The position numbers were made by a program, and so were the translations under genes. Positions 1 to 10,525 of a DNA stretch of 64,000 nucleotides are shown in pieces (positions within the stretch are counted from its first letter, which is position 1; each line of letters opens with the position of its first letter). A model generated the notes under the pieces. The model was given only the letters and a program-made list of their open reading frames with translations. It searched no databases and was not told the origin of the DNA. Source of the DNA: Neostapfia colusana (taxonomy: Eukaryota; Streptophyta; Magnoliopsida; Poales; Poaceae); assembly GCA_030760725.1 (NCBI GenBank), contig JASWHV010000011.1:17323501-17387500 (forward strand), given 5' to 3'.

Positions 1-2671
1 AAGCTCGTCACCAGGGGGAGCCCCCGTGCTCTTGGTAGACAAGAAGGATGGGACCCAAACGATGTGCGTGGATTATAGGTCTTCAATGAGGTGACGATCA
101 AGAATAAATACCCGCTGCCACATACAGAGGACCTGTTCGACCAAATGAAAGGTGCCTGAGTCTTCTCCAAGATTGATCTTCGGTCGGGATACTTCCAGCT
201 GAAGATTAAGCCCTCCGACATACCCAAGACTGCCTTTCAAACACGGTATGGTTCGTATGAATATACCGTTATTTCTTTTGGGTTAACGAATGCACCCGCA
301 TACTTCATGTACCTCATGAATAAGGCCTTCATGGAGTACTTGGACAAGTTCGTCGTGGTTTTCATCGACGATATCATGGTGTACTCAAAAAGCGATGAAG
401 AACATGAAGAACATTTTAGATTGACATTGCAAAAGCTGCGAGAGCATCAATTGTATCCCAAACTCAGCAAGTGTCAATTTTGGCTGAAGGAGATATCGTT
501 CCTAGGCCACATCATCTCCGAGGAAGGAGTGTCGGTTGATCCCGGAAAAGTGGGAGATGTTCTGAAGTGGAACCAACTGCAAAACGTGAGGGATATTCGG
601 AGTTTTCTTGGGATAGCTGGATACTACCGACGGTTCATCAAGGACTTCTCCAAGATAGCGAAGCCTATGACAGAGTTACTAATGAAGGGAAAAGCGTTCC
701 AGTGGACCCCAGCATGCCAAGAAAGCTTTGAGGAGCTCAAGAAAAGGCTAATCACAGCGCCGGTTTTGGTATTGCCGGACGTGAGCAAGAGCTTTGACAT
801 ATATTGTGACGCATCAAGACAAGGGCTTGGATGTGTGCTCATGCAAGAAGGACAAGTGGTAGCCTATGCATTGAGACAACTAAAGAAACATGAGCTTAAT
901 TACCCCACACATGACTTGGAACTCGCAGCTGTGGTACATGCCTTGAATATTTGGAGACATTGTATCCTTGGCAACCGATGTGAGATCTATACGGATCATA
1001 AAAGCCTCAAGTACATATTCACCTAAACGGATTTGAATTTGAGGCAACGTCGATGGTTGGAACTCATCAAGGATTATGATGTTGGAATCAATAATCACCC
1101 CGGAAAGGCCAATGTAGTAGCTGATGCATTGAGCCGAAAGGGAGCATGTCACCTACTCACGGTTCGGGAGCTACCGCCCGAGCTACGCAAGGAGTTTGAA
1201 CAGTTACATCTCGGGTTCGTGAACGAGATGGAAGTGATGGAACTCCACTCTTCGCTGGAACAAGAGATAAGAGATGGCCAAGTAACGGATGAAGAAATCA
1301 CGGATATCAAGGAAAGAATCCGACAAGGCATAGAAAAGGACTTCAAGGAAGACGAGAAGGGTACGCTTTGGTTAGGGAGAAGGATTTGTGTGGCTAACGT
1401 GAAGCACATCCGCGACACGATATTAAAAAAGGCACATGACTCACCTTATTCCATACATCCCGGCAGTACAAAGATATACAAGGACCTGAAAACTTGTTAT
1501 TGGTGGGATGGTATGAAAAGGGACATAGCTGAATATGTTGCCTTATGCGACAGGTGCCAACGGGTGAAGGCCGGACATCAAAGACCCGCTGGACTGTTGC
1601 AACCATTGAAAGTACCCGAGTGGAAGTGGTAAGACATCAGCATGGATATTATCGTCGGATTACCACGTACTCAGTCGGGGTACGACTCCATCTTTGTTAT
1701 TGTGGACCGATTCACGAATACAGTCCATTTTATTCTTGTTAGAACCATGTACCGCGTCGCAGAACTAGCCGAGCTGTACATGGAGCAAATCGTGTGCCGT
1801 CATGGAGTTCCGAAGAGGATAGTTTCAGATCGGGGTACCCAATTTACCTCTAGGTTTTGTAATAAGCTGCATGAAGCTACGGGTAGACGACTGGATTTTA
1901 GCTCCGCTTACCACCCGCAAACCGACGGGCAAACTGAGAGGACAAATCAAAATTTGGAGAACATGTTGAGAGCCTGCGCCTTGAAACATGGGCGTAGTTG
2001 GGATAGGAGCTTGTCGTATGCTGAGTTCTCATATAATAACAGCTATCAAGCCAGCTTGAAGATGTCACCTTTTGAAGCATTGTATGGTAGACGGTGTAGA
2101 ACGCCGTTGTTTTGGAATGAGACCAGAGAGAACCAAGTGTTTGGACCAGAAGTGCTGCAAGAGGATGAGAAGCAAGTACAAACGGTATGGGAGAACTTGA
2201 AGGCTGCTCAGTCACGACAAAAAGGCTATGCGGACAATAGGCGAAGAAGATTGACTTTCGAAGAAGGAGACTTTGTGTACCTTAAGGTATCACCTATCTG
2301 AGGCCAACGACGTTTCAACGTCAAAGGCAAGTTAGCACCTCGCTATATCGGGTCATTTAAGATTTTGGGCAAGCGAGGAGAAGTAGCCTATCAACTAGAG
2401 CTCCCAATGCACCTCTCCGACGTGCATGACGTGTTTCACGTATCCCAGCTCAAGAAGTGCTTGAGAGTTCCGGAAGAACAAGTACCAATGGATGAGCTCG
2501 AGCTTCAAGAGGATCTGACCTATGTGGATCACCCTGTCCAAATTTTGGACGTAAAGGAAAGGGTCACACGGAACAAAGTGATCCGTTGGTACAAGGTACA
2601 ATGGAGCCATCACACGAAAGCCGAAGCTACATGGGAGTGTAAGGAAGACCTCAAGGCATAGTTCCCTCATC
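1..2671 (+). pseudogene. pol: Gyp-A pol remnant: RT, RNase H, integrase, chromodomain
   Basis: Broken polyprotein. RT enters at the left edge; its metal-binding box is FIDD at 361-372, the usual gypsy variant of YxDD. RNase H follows (FDIYCDAS at about 799-822, TDHKS near 990). Integrase has the HHCC finger (HDSPYSIHPG, then CDRCQ) at about 1435-1560 and the DDE core (MDIIVGLP, IVSDRGTQF, TDGQTERTNQ) at about 1640-1950. A GPY/F-like module (LAPRYIG) precedes a chromodomain-like end at about 2515-2660. Breaks visible: lost bases near 85-90, CGA to TGA near 158, CAA to TAA at 1024, a stop at 1630 where the sister copies read through, and a stop at 2299. The gene would copy and integrate the element; this copy cannot make the full protein. 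Confidence 0.93.
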
Positions 2672-2712
2672 TATTCTCCAATCTATCGAATCTCGAGGGT
2701 GAGATTCAATTT

Positions 2713-2724
2713 AAGGGGGGTAGG
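2713..2724 (+). other. Gyp-A polypurine tract
   Basis: A purine run with six consecutive G, two bases before the LTR start TGTAACACCC. This is the expected site for priming plus-strand DNA synthesis. The matching Gyp-B site has eight G. Confidence 0.85.
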
Positions 2725-2869
2725 TTTGTAACACCCTCAACTTCGTAATTCATGCATGCATTCATATTTCATATCGAGAAAACATTTTAAAAGATGTAAA
2801 ACAGGTGAAAGGTAGCTAAAACGAGCCCAATCCAATCCACCGAGAGCGCCGTAGACACTTCCCGCGGCC

Positions 2870-3510
2870 GCTGGCCACGTGGCGCATTCAGAGCTCATTC
2901 CTGCGGAGGGGGTGAGGTCCGGCATCGCTGGCTACGTGGCAGGCTCAGAGCTTGCCACTGCGGAAGGGGCGAGGTCCGGCCCCGTGGGACACGTGTTGCC
3001 CCCGGAGCTAGCCTCTGTGGAGAAGTGAGGCCAGCCCCGCAGGAGACGTGTCGACTTCGGAGCTAGTCACGGCGGAGAAGCGAGGCCCCACCCTGCGGGA
3101 CACATGTCACCCTTGGAGCACACCTCCGGGAGGTCCGGCGCCGCTAGACATGTGCCACCCTCGGCTCGCCTCCGAGAAGTCCAACACTATTGGACACATG
3201 TCGCTCTCGGAGCTCACCCCTGCGGAGGGAGTGAGGACCGGTCCCGATGGACATGTGTCATTCTCAGAGCTCACCTCCGAAGAGAGGGGAGGTCCGGCAC
3301 TAACACGTGGCACTCTCGAAACTCACCTCCGAAGAGAGGAGAGGTCCAGAACTGACACGTGGCGCACGCGGAGCTCGCCTCTGAGAGAGAGGGAGGTCCC
3401 GCCCGCCAGACACGTGGCGCAACATGAGCTCGTCTCTGCGGAAAAGGGAGACCAGGCCCCCGCTGGACACGTGGAGCCTCCGGAGCATATCCCTGCAGAA
3501 GGATGAGGTC
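2870..3510 (+). repeat. G-box minisatellite in the Gyp-A LTR
   Basis: About ten or eleven diverged units of roughly 48-60 bp. Each has a GGACACGTG(T/G)-like core, then a CGGAGCTC-like block, then GAGGAGAGG-like purines and a GGTCCGGC-like end. The core is the ACGTG G-box/ABRE element bound by plant bZIP and bHLH factors. It lies just upstream of the TATA box, where an enhancer would be expected. The array is open in several frames on both strands, which creates spurious ORFs. Confidence 0.8.
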
Positions 3511-3683
3511 CTTAAGCGGTTTTTCCCCTGTGCGTGAGTACCCGATACTGAGGAAACCGACACGAATGCTTCCACATTGATTACTGCAACCAAATCGATT
3601 GGAGATAAGTGGTTAAGATCTAAAACAAACTAAATAGGACTCTTATTGAAATCCAATTGGAGTAGGACTCTTCTTTTTCCGGT

Positions 3684-3691
3684 TATAAATA
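3684..3691 (+). promoter_or_regulatory. TATA box of the Gyp-A LTR
   Basis: TATAAATA after the G-box array. The same box sits at the same place in the Gyp-B LTRs (26879-26886, 35012-35019, 42491-42498), where the flanking bases differ. Transcription probably starts near 3715. Confidence 0.7.
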
Positions 3692-5782
3692 GAACCCAAA
3701 ACACCCCTTGGTCGTAACAGCTTCCCAAGCCGACAACTTAGAGGCCCTAGCCCCCAACTCGCCGAGCTAACCATTTCGCCAGAGTTCAACCTCCGTTGAG
3801 ACCGCCGACGAGCCCCGACCCGCTCGCCGTCGCCGGAAGAGCCGACGATATGTCTTGCTAGGAGGAAGGCCCCGACACCAAGGAGAAGTGAGGTAGGTCT
3901 TCGTTACCACCTTACGACATCATCACGGTTTCTACGCATCTATTTCATCGAATAGAAGCTTTTTCATGTGGACAGATCACGTGTTGATCGGATTTTGACG
4001 GTGGAATTGATCTAGTCAAAATCATCACCGTGTCCACATTTGATCTTTACACCTTTGTTCATCGTAAAACCCCATGCAAAGCCATTAAAACATGCAAGAA
4101 CACGTATAAACTGGTATTAATGAAACTGCATCACAGGATTAGCATGCATCTACACCATTGCATCTTGAGTAAAGTTTGTGCATGATGTTTGATTGCTATA
4201 AATCTTGTATGTGCGTGATCGTGAGTAGAAGGACAAACTCAGGGAGCTATCTACGAAGGACCACAGCACCAAGACTTCGAGACGCCTGAGCAACAGAAGC
4301 CACAAGAACAAGGCAAGTGCCCCTTGACCATATTGATCCCATGTTTTGAAACTGTTTTGTTTGCGAAAAGGTGTGTGTGCTTGAGTCAAATTGATGGGAA
4401 ACCCTATTACAGGAGTTTACTAGTTTTGTTAACCACCCTTGTAGCTGGGAAAGTTGATGAGTCGGATATGGTTGTTTTTGCTTTTGCTTCGCTGAGTCCA
4501 CAGAGTACGGGAAGCGAGATAGAATATGTCTAGCTACTGCACTCATAGGAACAATGATCATAAGAACTTGATGTTGATAATGAACATGAATCGGGGGAGA
4601 TCTAGGCAAGCTTGGTTCGTGGATGTGGTAGAATGAGATGGTGATTTACTTGCCGTAGATCTAAGGACCGGTTCATGCCAGCCATGCCAGGAAAAACAGT
4701 GCCACCACAAGGCCAAAAATGGGTGCGGCTTAGCTGACTAATTAGGTAAGTTGCTTGATTGTTATGGACCGTGGAAGGCGCGGAGAATGGGAGTCGAGAG
4801 AGGACTTCCATGGGAACTGCACGGCACAAGAGGAGGCCCGTAGGTGGGAGAATGGTGATTCGAGCCTACTGGTGAAACCTTAGTGAGTCCATACATCTAG
4901 TAGCCCCTATGTAAAAGTTATTTTGTGATCTCTTGACCATACACCGATGGTTGTGTACTGGTATAATGGAGCTTCTACAGTCGCCGATGGGTGACGAAAT
5001 CACAAACTTGTGGGTAAAGTGGTGCCACCTCTGCAGAGTGTAAAACTATCATGATAGCCTTGCTTCCAGTCACAAGCGCCTAGACAACTCTCATGATTAG
5101 ATGAGATGGTTATTGGGATGGTTATTGGTTTGGTTATTTGTATGGTTATGGTACGGTCTTTTGGGATTGGTTTTGGGACTGTTGAGTCTTGGTAGTGAAA
5201 ATGGTTTCGGGACTGTTAAGTCTTGGTAATGAGAATGGTTTCAGGACTGTTGAGTCTTGAACATGAGAAGGTTTTGGTTATATGATCCTGAGATGGATAT
5301 GATCATTAAATGGTTATTATGAGCATGAGAAAAAGTTGAGAAAGATAAATGTCTGGATGGGACATGAAAAAGTGGAGAATCATGATGGAGGTATGTTATT
5401 GGTTTAATTGGATACATGTTGGGATTAAATTCACTTAAATATAGTTGTTGTTTTTATCATGTGTGTGAAATAAACTTTGTTTTTCTGTAGTGAGCCTTTT
5501 TATTCCTACCTTGATTGAAAGCTACATGTCATACTTCCCGCACTTGCTGAGTACGATGTACTCACCCTTGCATTATCATACAACACATCAGTAACAGGAG
5601 AGGAGTACTTTGAAGACCATGTGGAGTACTAGGCGTGTGATCTACCGTCAACTTGCCTGTGGGGATGGAGTTGAAGATGGTGCCGCTGCCGTGCTTAGTT
5701 TGCTTCCGCTATAGTTTAGAAGACTTCCGCTGCTAGAATAAGTTAGAGACTTCCGCTGCAAGTACAAGTTAGAGAATGATGT

Positions 5783-5788
5783 AATAAA
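5783..5788 (+). terminator. Polyadenylation signal in the Gyp-A LTR
   Basis: AATAAA in the context TGTAATAAA, about 130 bp from the LTR end. The same context recurs in the Gyp-B LTRs (28953, 37082, 44555). Confidence 0.55.
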
Positions 5789-5917
5789 GTATTTAAACCC
5801 TATTATTCATGGTTATATTCTGAATTCAGTTTGTGGATTACATGTGTATGTGTGATGAACATCCTGGGCACACATATGCATTAGTTCGGATCCGTTTTCA
5901 CGGGACCGGGCGTCACA

Positions 5918-5922
5918 TGATA
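5918..5922 (+). other. Right target-site copy of Gyp-A (TGATA)
   Basis: TGATA follows the LTR end directly, and the copia gag frame resumes here. The left copy lies outside the window, so the duplication cannot be confirmed. Confidence 0.45.
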
Positions 5923-6797
5923 GCTTTGATAGTGGTAGTGATAATGAATCCATGCTCAAGGATCTAAGTTGGAGCACCTTGAAAAAGATGAGATTGTTGT
6001 CGGAAGAAATCTTTGAGAAGGATGAACTCATCAACCGTCAAGAAGACATGCTCATCCTTGAAAAGGAGAGATGTCATGAGCCTAAAGAGCTCCTTGAGGT
6101 TGAAAGGGAAATAAGCAAGGCACTTTAGCGTGAACTCGCCTTGAGCAAGGAAACTTGCTCAAATCTTGAAGAAACAACTGTTGTGCTCAAGGATGAAATT
6201 GTTAACTTGACAAAAGTCAACAAGATCCTTGAAACACAAGTTGAGTCTCTCAAGATCAATGCACCTTCTTCCTCTATGATTTTACCCTCAAAGAAATCTC
6301 CCGAAGCAACTCAAACTTGCAAGTGCTCAAACTTAATCCTAAAACGCAAAGATGAACTCAAGTTGGCACAAAACAAGCAGTCACCGAAAGGGGGTATCTT
6401 TGACAAGGAAAAAGTGGCATATGCACGAAGTGCATATACCAATGTAAGACCTCCACATGTCAAAGATGGTCTTGGCTATTCTCGAGAGTGGAGGCAACAT
6501 GCTAAAACTCCCAAGAAGAGAAAAGACTTGATTGTTTTTGTCAATGAAGGTTCATCCAACAAAGAAAATGTAAAGAACATTGCAAACTCATCTAACATGC
6601 CTAAAAATAAATCTCATCCTTTGTTCCATGATTTTGATGCCTCATATGTTTTATTGAGAAACAAATTTAGAAAGATCTATGCTAGGCATGTTGGCCCACT
6701 CCGCAAGAGTCCAGAACCTTGTGTGTGGGTGGCCAAGTGCCTCTTGACTAACATGAAAGGACCCAACTCCGTTTGGGTACCAAAAGGTAAGGTATAA
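5923..6797 (+). pseudogene. gag: Cop-A gag, C-terminal part, broken
   Basis: The frame resumes right after the Gyp-A target site and codes for a lysine/glutamate-rich, probably coiled-coil segment (LKDLSWSTLKKMRLLSEEIF and on). An in-frame TAG near 6126 interrupts it; a longer open stretch runs to 6797. It contains CKCSNL and a basic KTPKKRKD run, and ends in VWVPKGKV, a segment that precedes the protease in this copia group. No complete CCHC knuckle is visible. Gag would build the particle. A frameshift after 6797 separates it from protease. Confidence 0.7.
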
Positions 6798-6814
6798 CTC
6801 TATTTTGTAGGCAT

Positions 6815-7376
6815 ACTCCTCCGGTGGATCAAAATTGGTGCTCGACAGTGGATGCACAAACCATATGACCGGAGAGAGAAAGATGTTTGTCGAATATGAG
6901 GAAAACGAAGATCCAAGTGAAGGAATATACTTTGGGGACAATAGCCAAGGGAAAATACTTGGCAACGGTAAAATTGCTATCTCTCCCCATCATACTCTAT
7001 CAAATGTTTTGCATGTTGACTCCCTTGATTATAACCTTCTATCCATATCCCAATTATGTGATAAAGGTTATAATTCTATGTTCACTAACGAGGGTGTGAC
7101 TGTCTTTAGAAGAAGCAATGACTTAATCGTCTTTAAGGGCGTACTCAAGGGAAAGCTTTACCTTGTAGATTTCACCATGGATAAAGCTCAACTTGACACG
7201 TGCTTAATGGCGAAGACCAACATGGGATGGCTTTGGCATAGAAGGCTAGCTCATGTTGGAATGAGGAACGTGCAAAAACTTCTCAAGGGAGAACACATTC
7301 GAGGCTTGAAGAATGTTGTTTTTGATAAGGATAGGCCATGTAGTGCTTGTCAAGACAGAAAGCAAGTTGGAGCTTA
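6815..7376 (+). pseudogene. pol: Cop-A protease and pre-integrase domain
   Basis: The aspartic protease site is VLDSGCTNHMTG from 6835, followed by FGDNSQGKILG and LLSISQLC, the usual copia protease layout. The pre-integrase HHCC finger follows: LWHRRLAHVGM at about 7230 and CSACQDRKQ near 7350. An in-frame TAA at 7375-7377 stops translation just before the integrase core. The protease would cut the Gag-Pol polyprotein. Confidence 0.85.
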
Positions 7377-7379
7377 ACA

Positions 7380-8470
7380 TCCATCCAAAAATGTCGTGAC
7401 GACCACAAGACCCTTGGAGCTACTTCACATGGACCTTTTCGGCCCAATCACCTACATAAACATCGGCGGTAACAAATATGGTCTTGTTGTTGTAGATGAT
7501 TATTCTCATTTCACTTGGGTGTTCTTTTTTCATGACAAAGGAGAAACTCAAGGTGTGCTCAAGAAATTCTTGAGAAAACCTCAAAACGAGTTCTCCTCAA
7601 GAATTAAGAACATAAGGAGCGATAACGGCACCGAGTTCAAGAACACTCAAGTGGAAGAATACTTGGATGAAGAAGGCATCAAACATGAGTTTTCAGCCCC
7701 CTACTCCCCTCAACAAAATGGAGTTGCTGAGAGGAAGAATAGAACTCTCATTGAGATGGCAAGAACCATGCTTGATGAGTACAAGACGTCGGACCGGTTT
7801 TGGGCGGAAGCGGTTAACACCACTTGCCATCCCATAAACCGGTAACAAACCAAACATATCTTATTTTCGTGTCGTTGGGAGCAAGTTTTATATTCTCAAC
7901 AAGAAGTCTAGGACTTCGAAGTTTGCTTCAATGTCTGATGAAGGTTTCTTTCTTTGTTATGACTCAAACACCTACGCATATCGTGTTTTCAACAAAACTT
8001 CCGGAATTGTTGAAATAGCGAGAGACGTAGTGTTTGATGAGACTAATGGCTCCCAAGTGGAGCAAGTTGATCAAAGTGTGCTAGATAAAGAAGAGGGTCC
8101 ACAAGAAGCACTTAAAAGGATGGCACTTGGAGAAATTTTTCCTCAAGAACATCCTCAAGACTCAAATGATCATCCAACAAAAAAAAATATGTCTCCCTCC
8201 CATGATCAAGCTCAAGATGAGCAAGGCCAACCTCAACAAGATCAAAACAATCAAAGTCGAGATAGAGGATTGGATCAAGGGGGAGACGAAGAAAAGAGTG
8301 ACAATGAAGATGAAGATCAAAGAGTTCAACCACCTCATCCAAGAGTGCACCAAAGTGTTCAACTGGATCATCCCGTCGACAACATACTAAGAGATATCTC
8401 CAAAGGGGTGACCACTCGCTCTCGAATGGCTAATTTTTGTGAACATTACTCTTTTGTTTTCTCTTTGTAG
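7380..8470 (+). pseudogene. pol: Cop-A integrase core and C-terminal linker, broken
   Basis: The DDE core is readable: LLHMDLFGPI near 7426, IRSDNGTEFKN near 7614 and QQNGVAERKNRT near 7713. At 7840-7850 INR is followed by sequence corresponding to a later part of the protein (YFRV, KSRTSKF), so a short stretch has been lost and the frame shifts. From 7931 the frame resumes in the acidic, glutamine-rich linker between integrase and RT. It ends at a TAG at 8468-8470, beyond which the same frame continues into RT. The product would insert the cDNA; this copy is not functional. Confidence 0.85.
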
Positions 8471-9990
8471 CCCCGCAAGGTAGAAGAAGCACTACAAGAT
8501 CCGGATTGGGTGGTGGCCATGCAAGAGGAACTCAATAATTTTGAAAGAAATCAAGTGTGGGAACTTGTGAAGCGACCCAACGCAAATGTTGTGGGAACCA
8601 AGTGGGTATTCCGCAAGAAGCAAGACGAGTATGTGGTTGTAACAAGAAACGAGGCAAGACTTGTTGCAAAGGGATATGCACAAGTAGAAGGTTTGGATTA
8701 TGATGAAACTTTTGCTCCCGTAGCTAGGCTTGAATCAATTCATATCTTGCTTGCTTTTGCAACTCACCATGATTTCAAGCTATACCAAATGGATGTGAAA
8801 AGCGCTTTCCTCAACGGTCCAATCAAGGAGGAAGTGTACGTGGAGCAACCACCCGGATTTGAGGACGATAAGTATCCTAACCATGTCTTTAAACTTCGGA
8901 AAGCCCTCTATGGACTCAAACAAGCTCCTAGAGCTTGGTATGAGTGTCTTAGAGATTTTCTTATTAAAAACCCTTTACGATAGGAAAAGCTGACTATACA
9001 CTCTTCACTAAGCATTTTAACAATAATTTATTCGTGTGCCAAATATATGTCGATGACATTATATTTGGTTCTACTAACAAAGATTTTTGTGACGAGTTTT
9101 CAAAGATAATGACTTGAGATGTCAATGATGGGGGAATTGAAGTTCTTCCTACGATTCCAAGTCAAACAACTCAAGGAAGGAACGTTCATAAGTCAAACCA
9201 AGTATTCTCAAGACATACTTATGAGGTTCGACATGGACAAAGCCAAACCCATCAAGACTCCCATGGGAACCAACGGACATCTTGACCTTAATGAAGATGG
9301 TCCAAGTGTTGACCAAAAGGTATTTTGTTCCATGATAGGCTCTTTTCTTTACCTTTGTGCATCTAGGCCCGACATAATGCTTAGTGTGTGTATGTGTGAA
9401 CGGTTCCAAGCCGCTCCTAAGGAGTGCCACTTGACGGCCGTTAAGCGGATTCTTAGATATTTGGTTCACACTCCTAACCTAGGACTTTGGTATCCCAAGG
9501 GATCCAAGTTCAATCTCATTGGACACTCCGATGCTGATTATGCCGGTTGTAAGGTAGATAGGAAGAGCACCTCAGGGACTTGTCAATTTCTTGGTAGGTC
9601 CTTGGTTTCGTGGTCTTCAAAGAAACAAAACTCCAATGCCTTATCCACAGCCGAAGCGGAGTACGTCGCAGCCGGGAGTTGTTGTGCACAACTCCTATGG
9701 ATGCACAAACTCTTATGGACTATGGTTACACTTTGAGCCATATTCCACTCCTATGTGACAATGAGAGTGCCATCAAGATTGCTCACAATCCCGTGGAGAA
9801 TTCTAGAACCAAATATATTGATATCCGTCACCATTTCCTCAGAGATCACTCTATCAAGGGAGATATCATTATCTCTCATGTTAGGAGTGAGAAGCAATTG
9901 GTGGACATCTTTACAAAACCCCTTGATGAGAAACGCTTCTGTGACCTAAGGAGTGAACTGAGTATCCTAGATTTTCGAAATGTTGCTTGA
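8471..9990 (+). pseudogene. pol: Cop-A reverse transcriptase and RNase H, broken
   Basis: Copia RT signatures: VGTKWVFRKK, RLVAKGYAQ, YDETFAPVARLES, QMDVKSAFLNG, ALYGLKQAPRAWY, then a frameshift near 8970 and the catalytic box YVDDIIFG at 9046-9069. A TGA at 9116-9118 is followed by the connection and RNase H: SASRPDIM-like region, GHSDADYAGC and STAEAEYVAA. A frameshift near 9700 moves the last part (LLCDNESAIKIAHNP, KYIDIRHHFLRD, LVDIFTKPL) to another frame, ending at 9990. The order RT then RNase H after integrase is diagnostic of Ty1/copia. Confidence 0.88.
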
Positions 9991-10335
9991 AGTGTGCACA
10001 TCTGTTTGTTGCTTTTTTATAAACTTCAAAAATTGCATGTTTTCAACATACTACCCTAATCTCTCTTACTCTATGAAAACTATGTTCAAAAGGACTCTTT
10101 GTCAAATATGGTCATTGTTTGTTTGATGTATGCTTACTGACCATGTTTGCCAAAGAAATTTGCAAAAACTTGTCCAAAAGGATCATATTCTTGAGCTAAA
10201 ATTCAAATTATATGAATTTTAGCATGTAGCCGGACTAGCCCGCCTGGGAGGCCGGACAAGTCCGGCCCCAGAGAAGTCCGGCTCTGGTCCGCCAACCGGA
10301 CTTGTCTGGACTCCAAGCCGGACTAATCCGGCCTC
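9991..10335 (+). other. Cop-A noncoding stretch after pol
   Basis: AT-rich sequence with no ORF (9991-10226), then about 110 bp of CCGGAC(T/A)AGTCCGG-like near-palindromes (10227-10335). The second part recurs, clearly homologous, at 20597-20705. No LTR start was recognised. Confidence 0.55.
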
Positions 10336-10525
10336 GCCAGACACATGTCAACTTCGAAGCTCACCCCTGCGGAAGGGATGAGGTCTGGCCCTGCGGGACA
10401 CGTGTCGCCACCGGAGCTCGCCTCTGAGGAGAGGAGAGGCCCTTGCCTGCTGGACACGTGTCACCACCAGAGCTTGCCTCTGAGGAGAGGAGAGGCCCCG
10501 GCCTGCTGGACACGTGTCACCACCG
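10336..10525 (+). repeat. Cop-A G-box minisatellite, left part
   Basis: Units of 56 bp with the perfect palindrome GACACGTGTC at 10397-10406, 10453-10462 and 10509-10518. Between cores lie CCGGAGCTCGCCTCTGAGGA-like sequences. Closely similar to the array in the gypsy LTRs. Cop-B is inserted here, and the 56 bp phase is kept when the insertion is removed. Confidence 0.88.
10521..10525 (+). other. Left target-site duplication of Cop-B (CACCG)
   Basis: CACCG directly before the LTR; an identical CACCG follows the other LTR at 20257-20261. Confidence 0.93.

Larger units (their letters stand above)
1..5917 (+). mobile_element. Gyp-A: 5'-truncated Ty3/gypsy chromovirus (Tekay/Del-like)
   Basis: The right part of an LTR retrotransposon: reverse transcriptase, RNase H, integrase and chromodomain in gypsy order, a polypurine tract, then a full 3' LTR. 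The 5' LTR, gag and protease lie beyond the left edge. The same family, with clear nucleotide similarity throughout pol, occurs twice more in the window as Gyp-B. After the LTR the sequence resumes inside a copia gag reading frame, so this element is inserted in Cop-A. The Tekay/Del assignment rests on the chromodomain, the 3.2 kb LTR and the initiator-Met primer site seen in the sister copies; it is an inference. Confidence 0.93.
2727..5917 (+). repeat. Gyp-A 3' LTR, 3191 bp
   Basis: Starts TGTAACACCC after the polypurine tract and ends GGCGTCACA, matching the ends and length of the Gyp-B LTRs (3186-3194 bp). Inside are a G-box minisatellite (about 2870-3510), a TATA box TATAAATA at 3684-3691, a conserved block with paired motifs (about 4600-5060), GACT-GTTG-AGTC hairpins near 5175-5255 and AATAAA at 5783-5788. 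If transcription starts about 30 bp after the TATA box, most of the 3' two thirds of the LTR is in the RNA. Confidence 0.93.

Noticed and set aside
4150..4830. Several short ORFs in the LTRs of Gyp-A and Gyp-B on both strands
   Set aside because: Different frames in sister LTRs, frequent stops and no conserved protein.
10336..10525. Regularly spaced direct repeats resembling a CRISPR array
   Set aside because: 56 bp units are contiguous and diverged without unique spacers, in plant retrotransposon DNA. A minisatellite.
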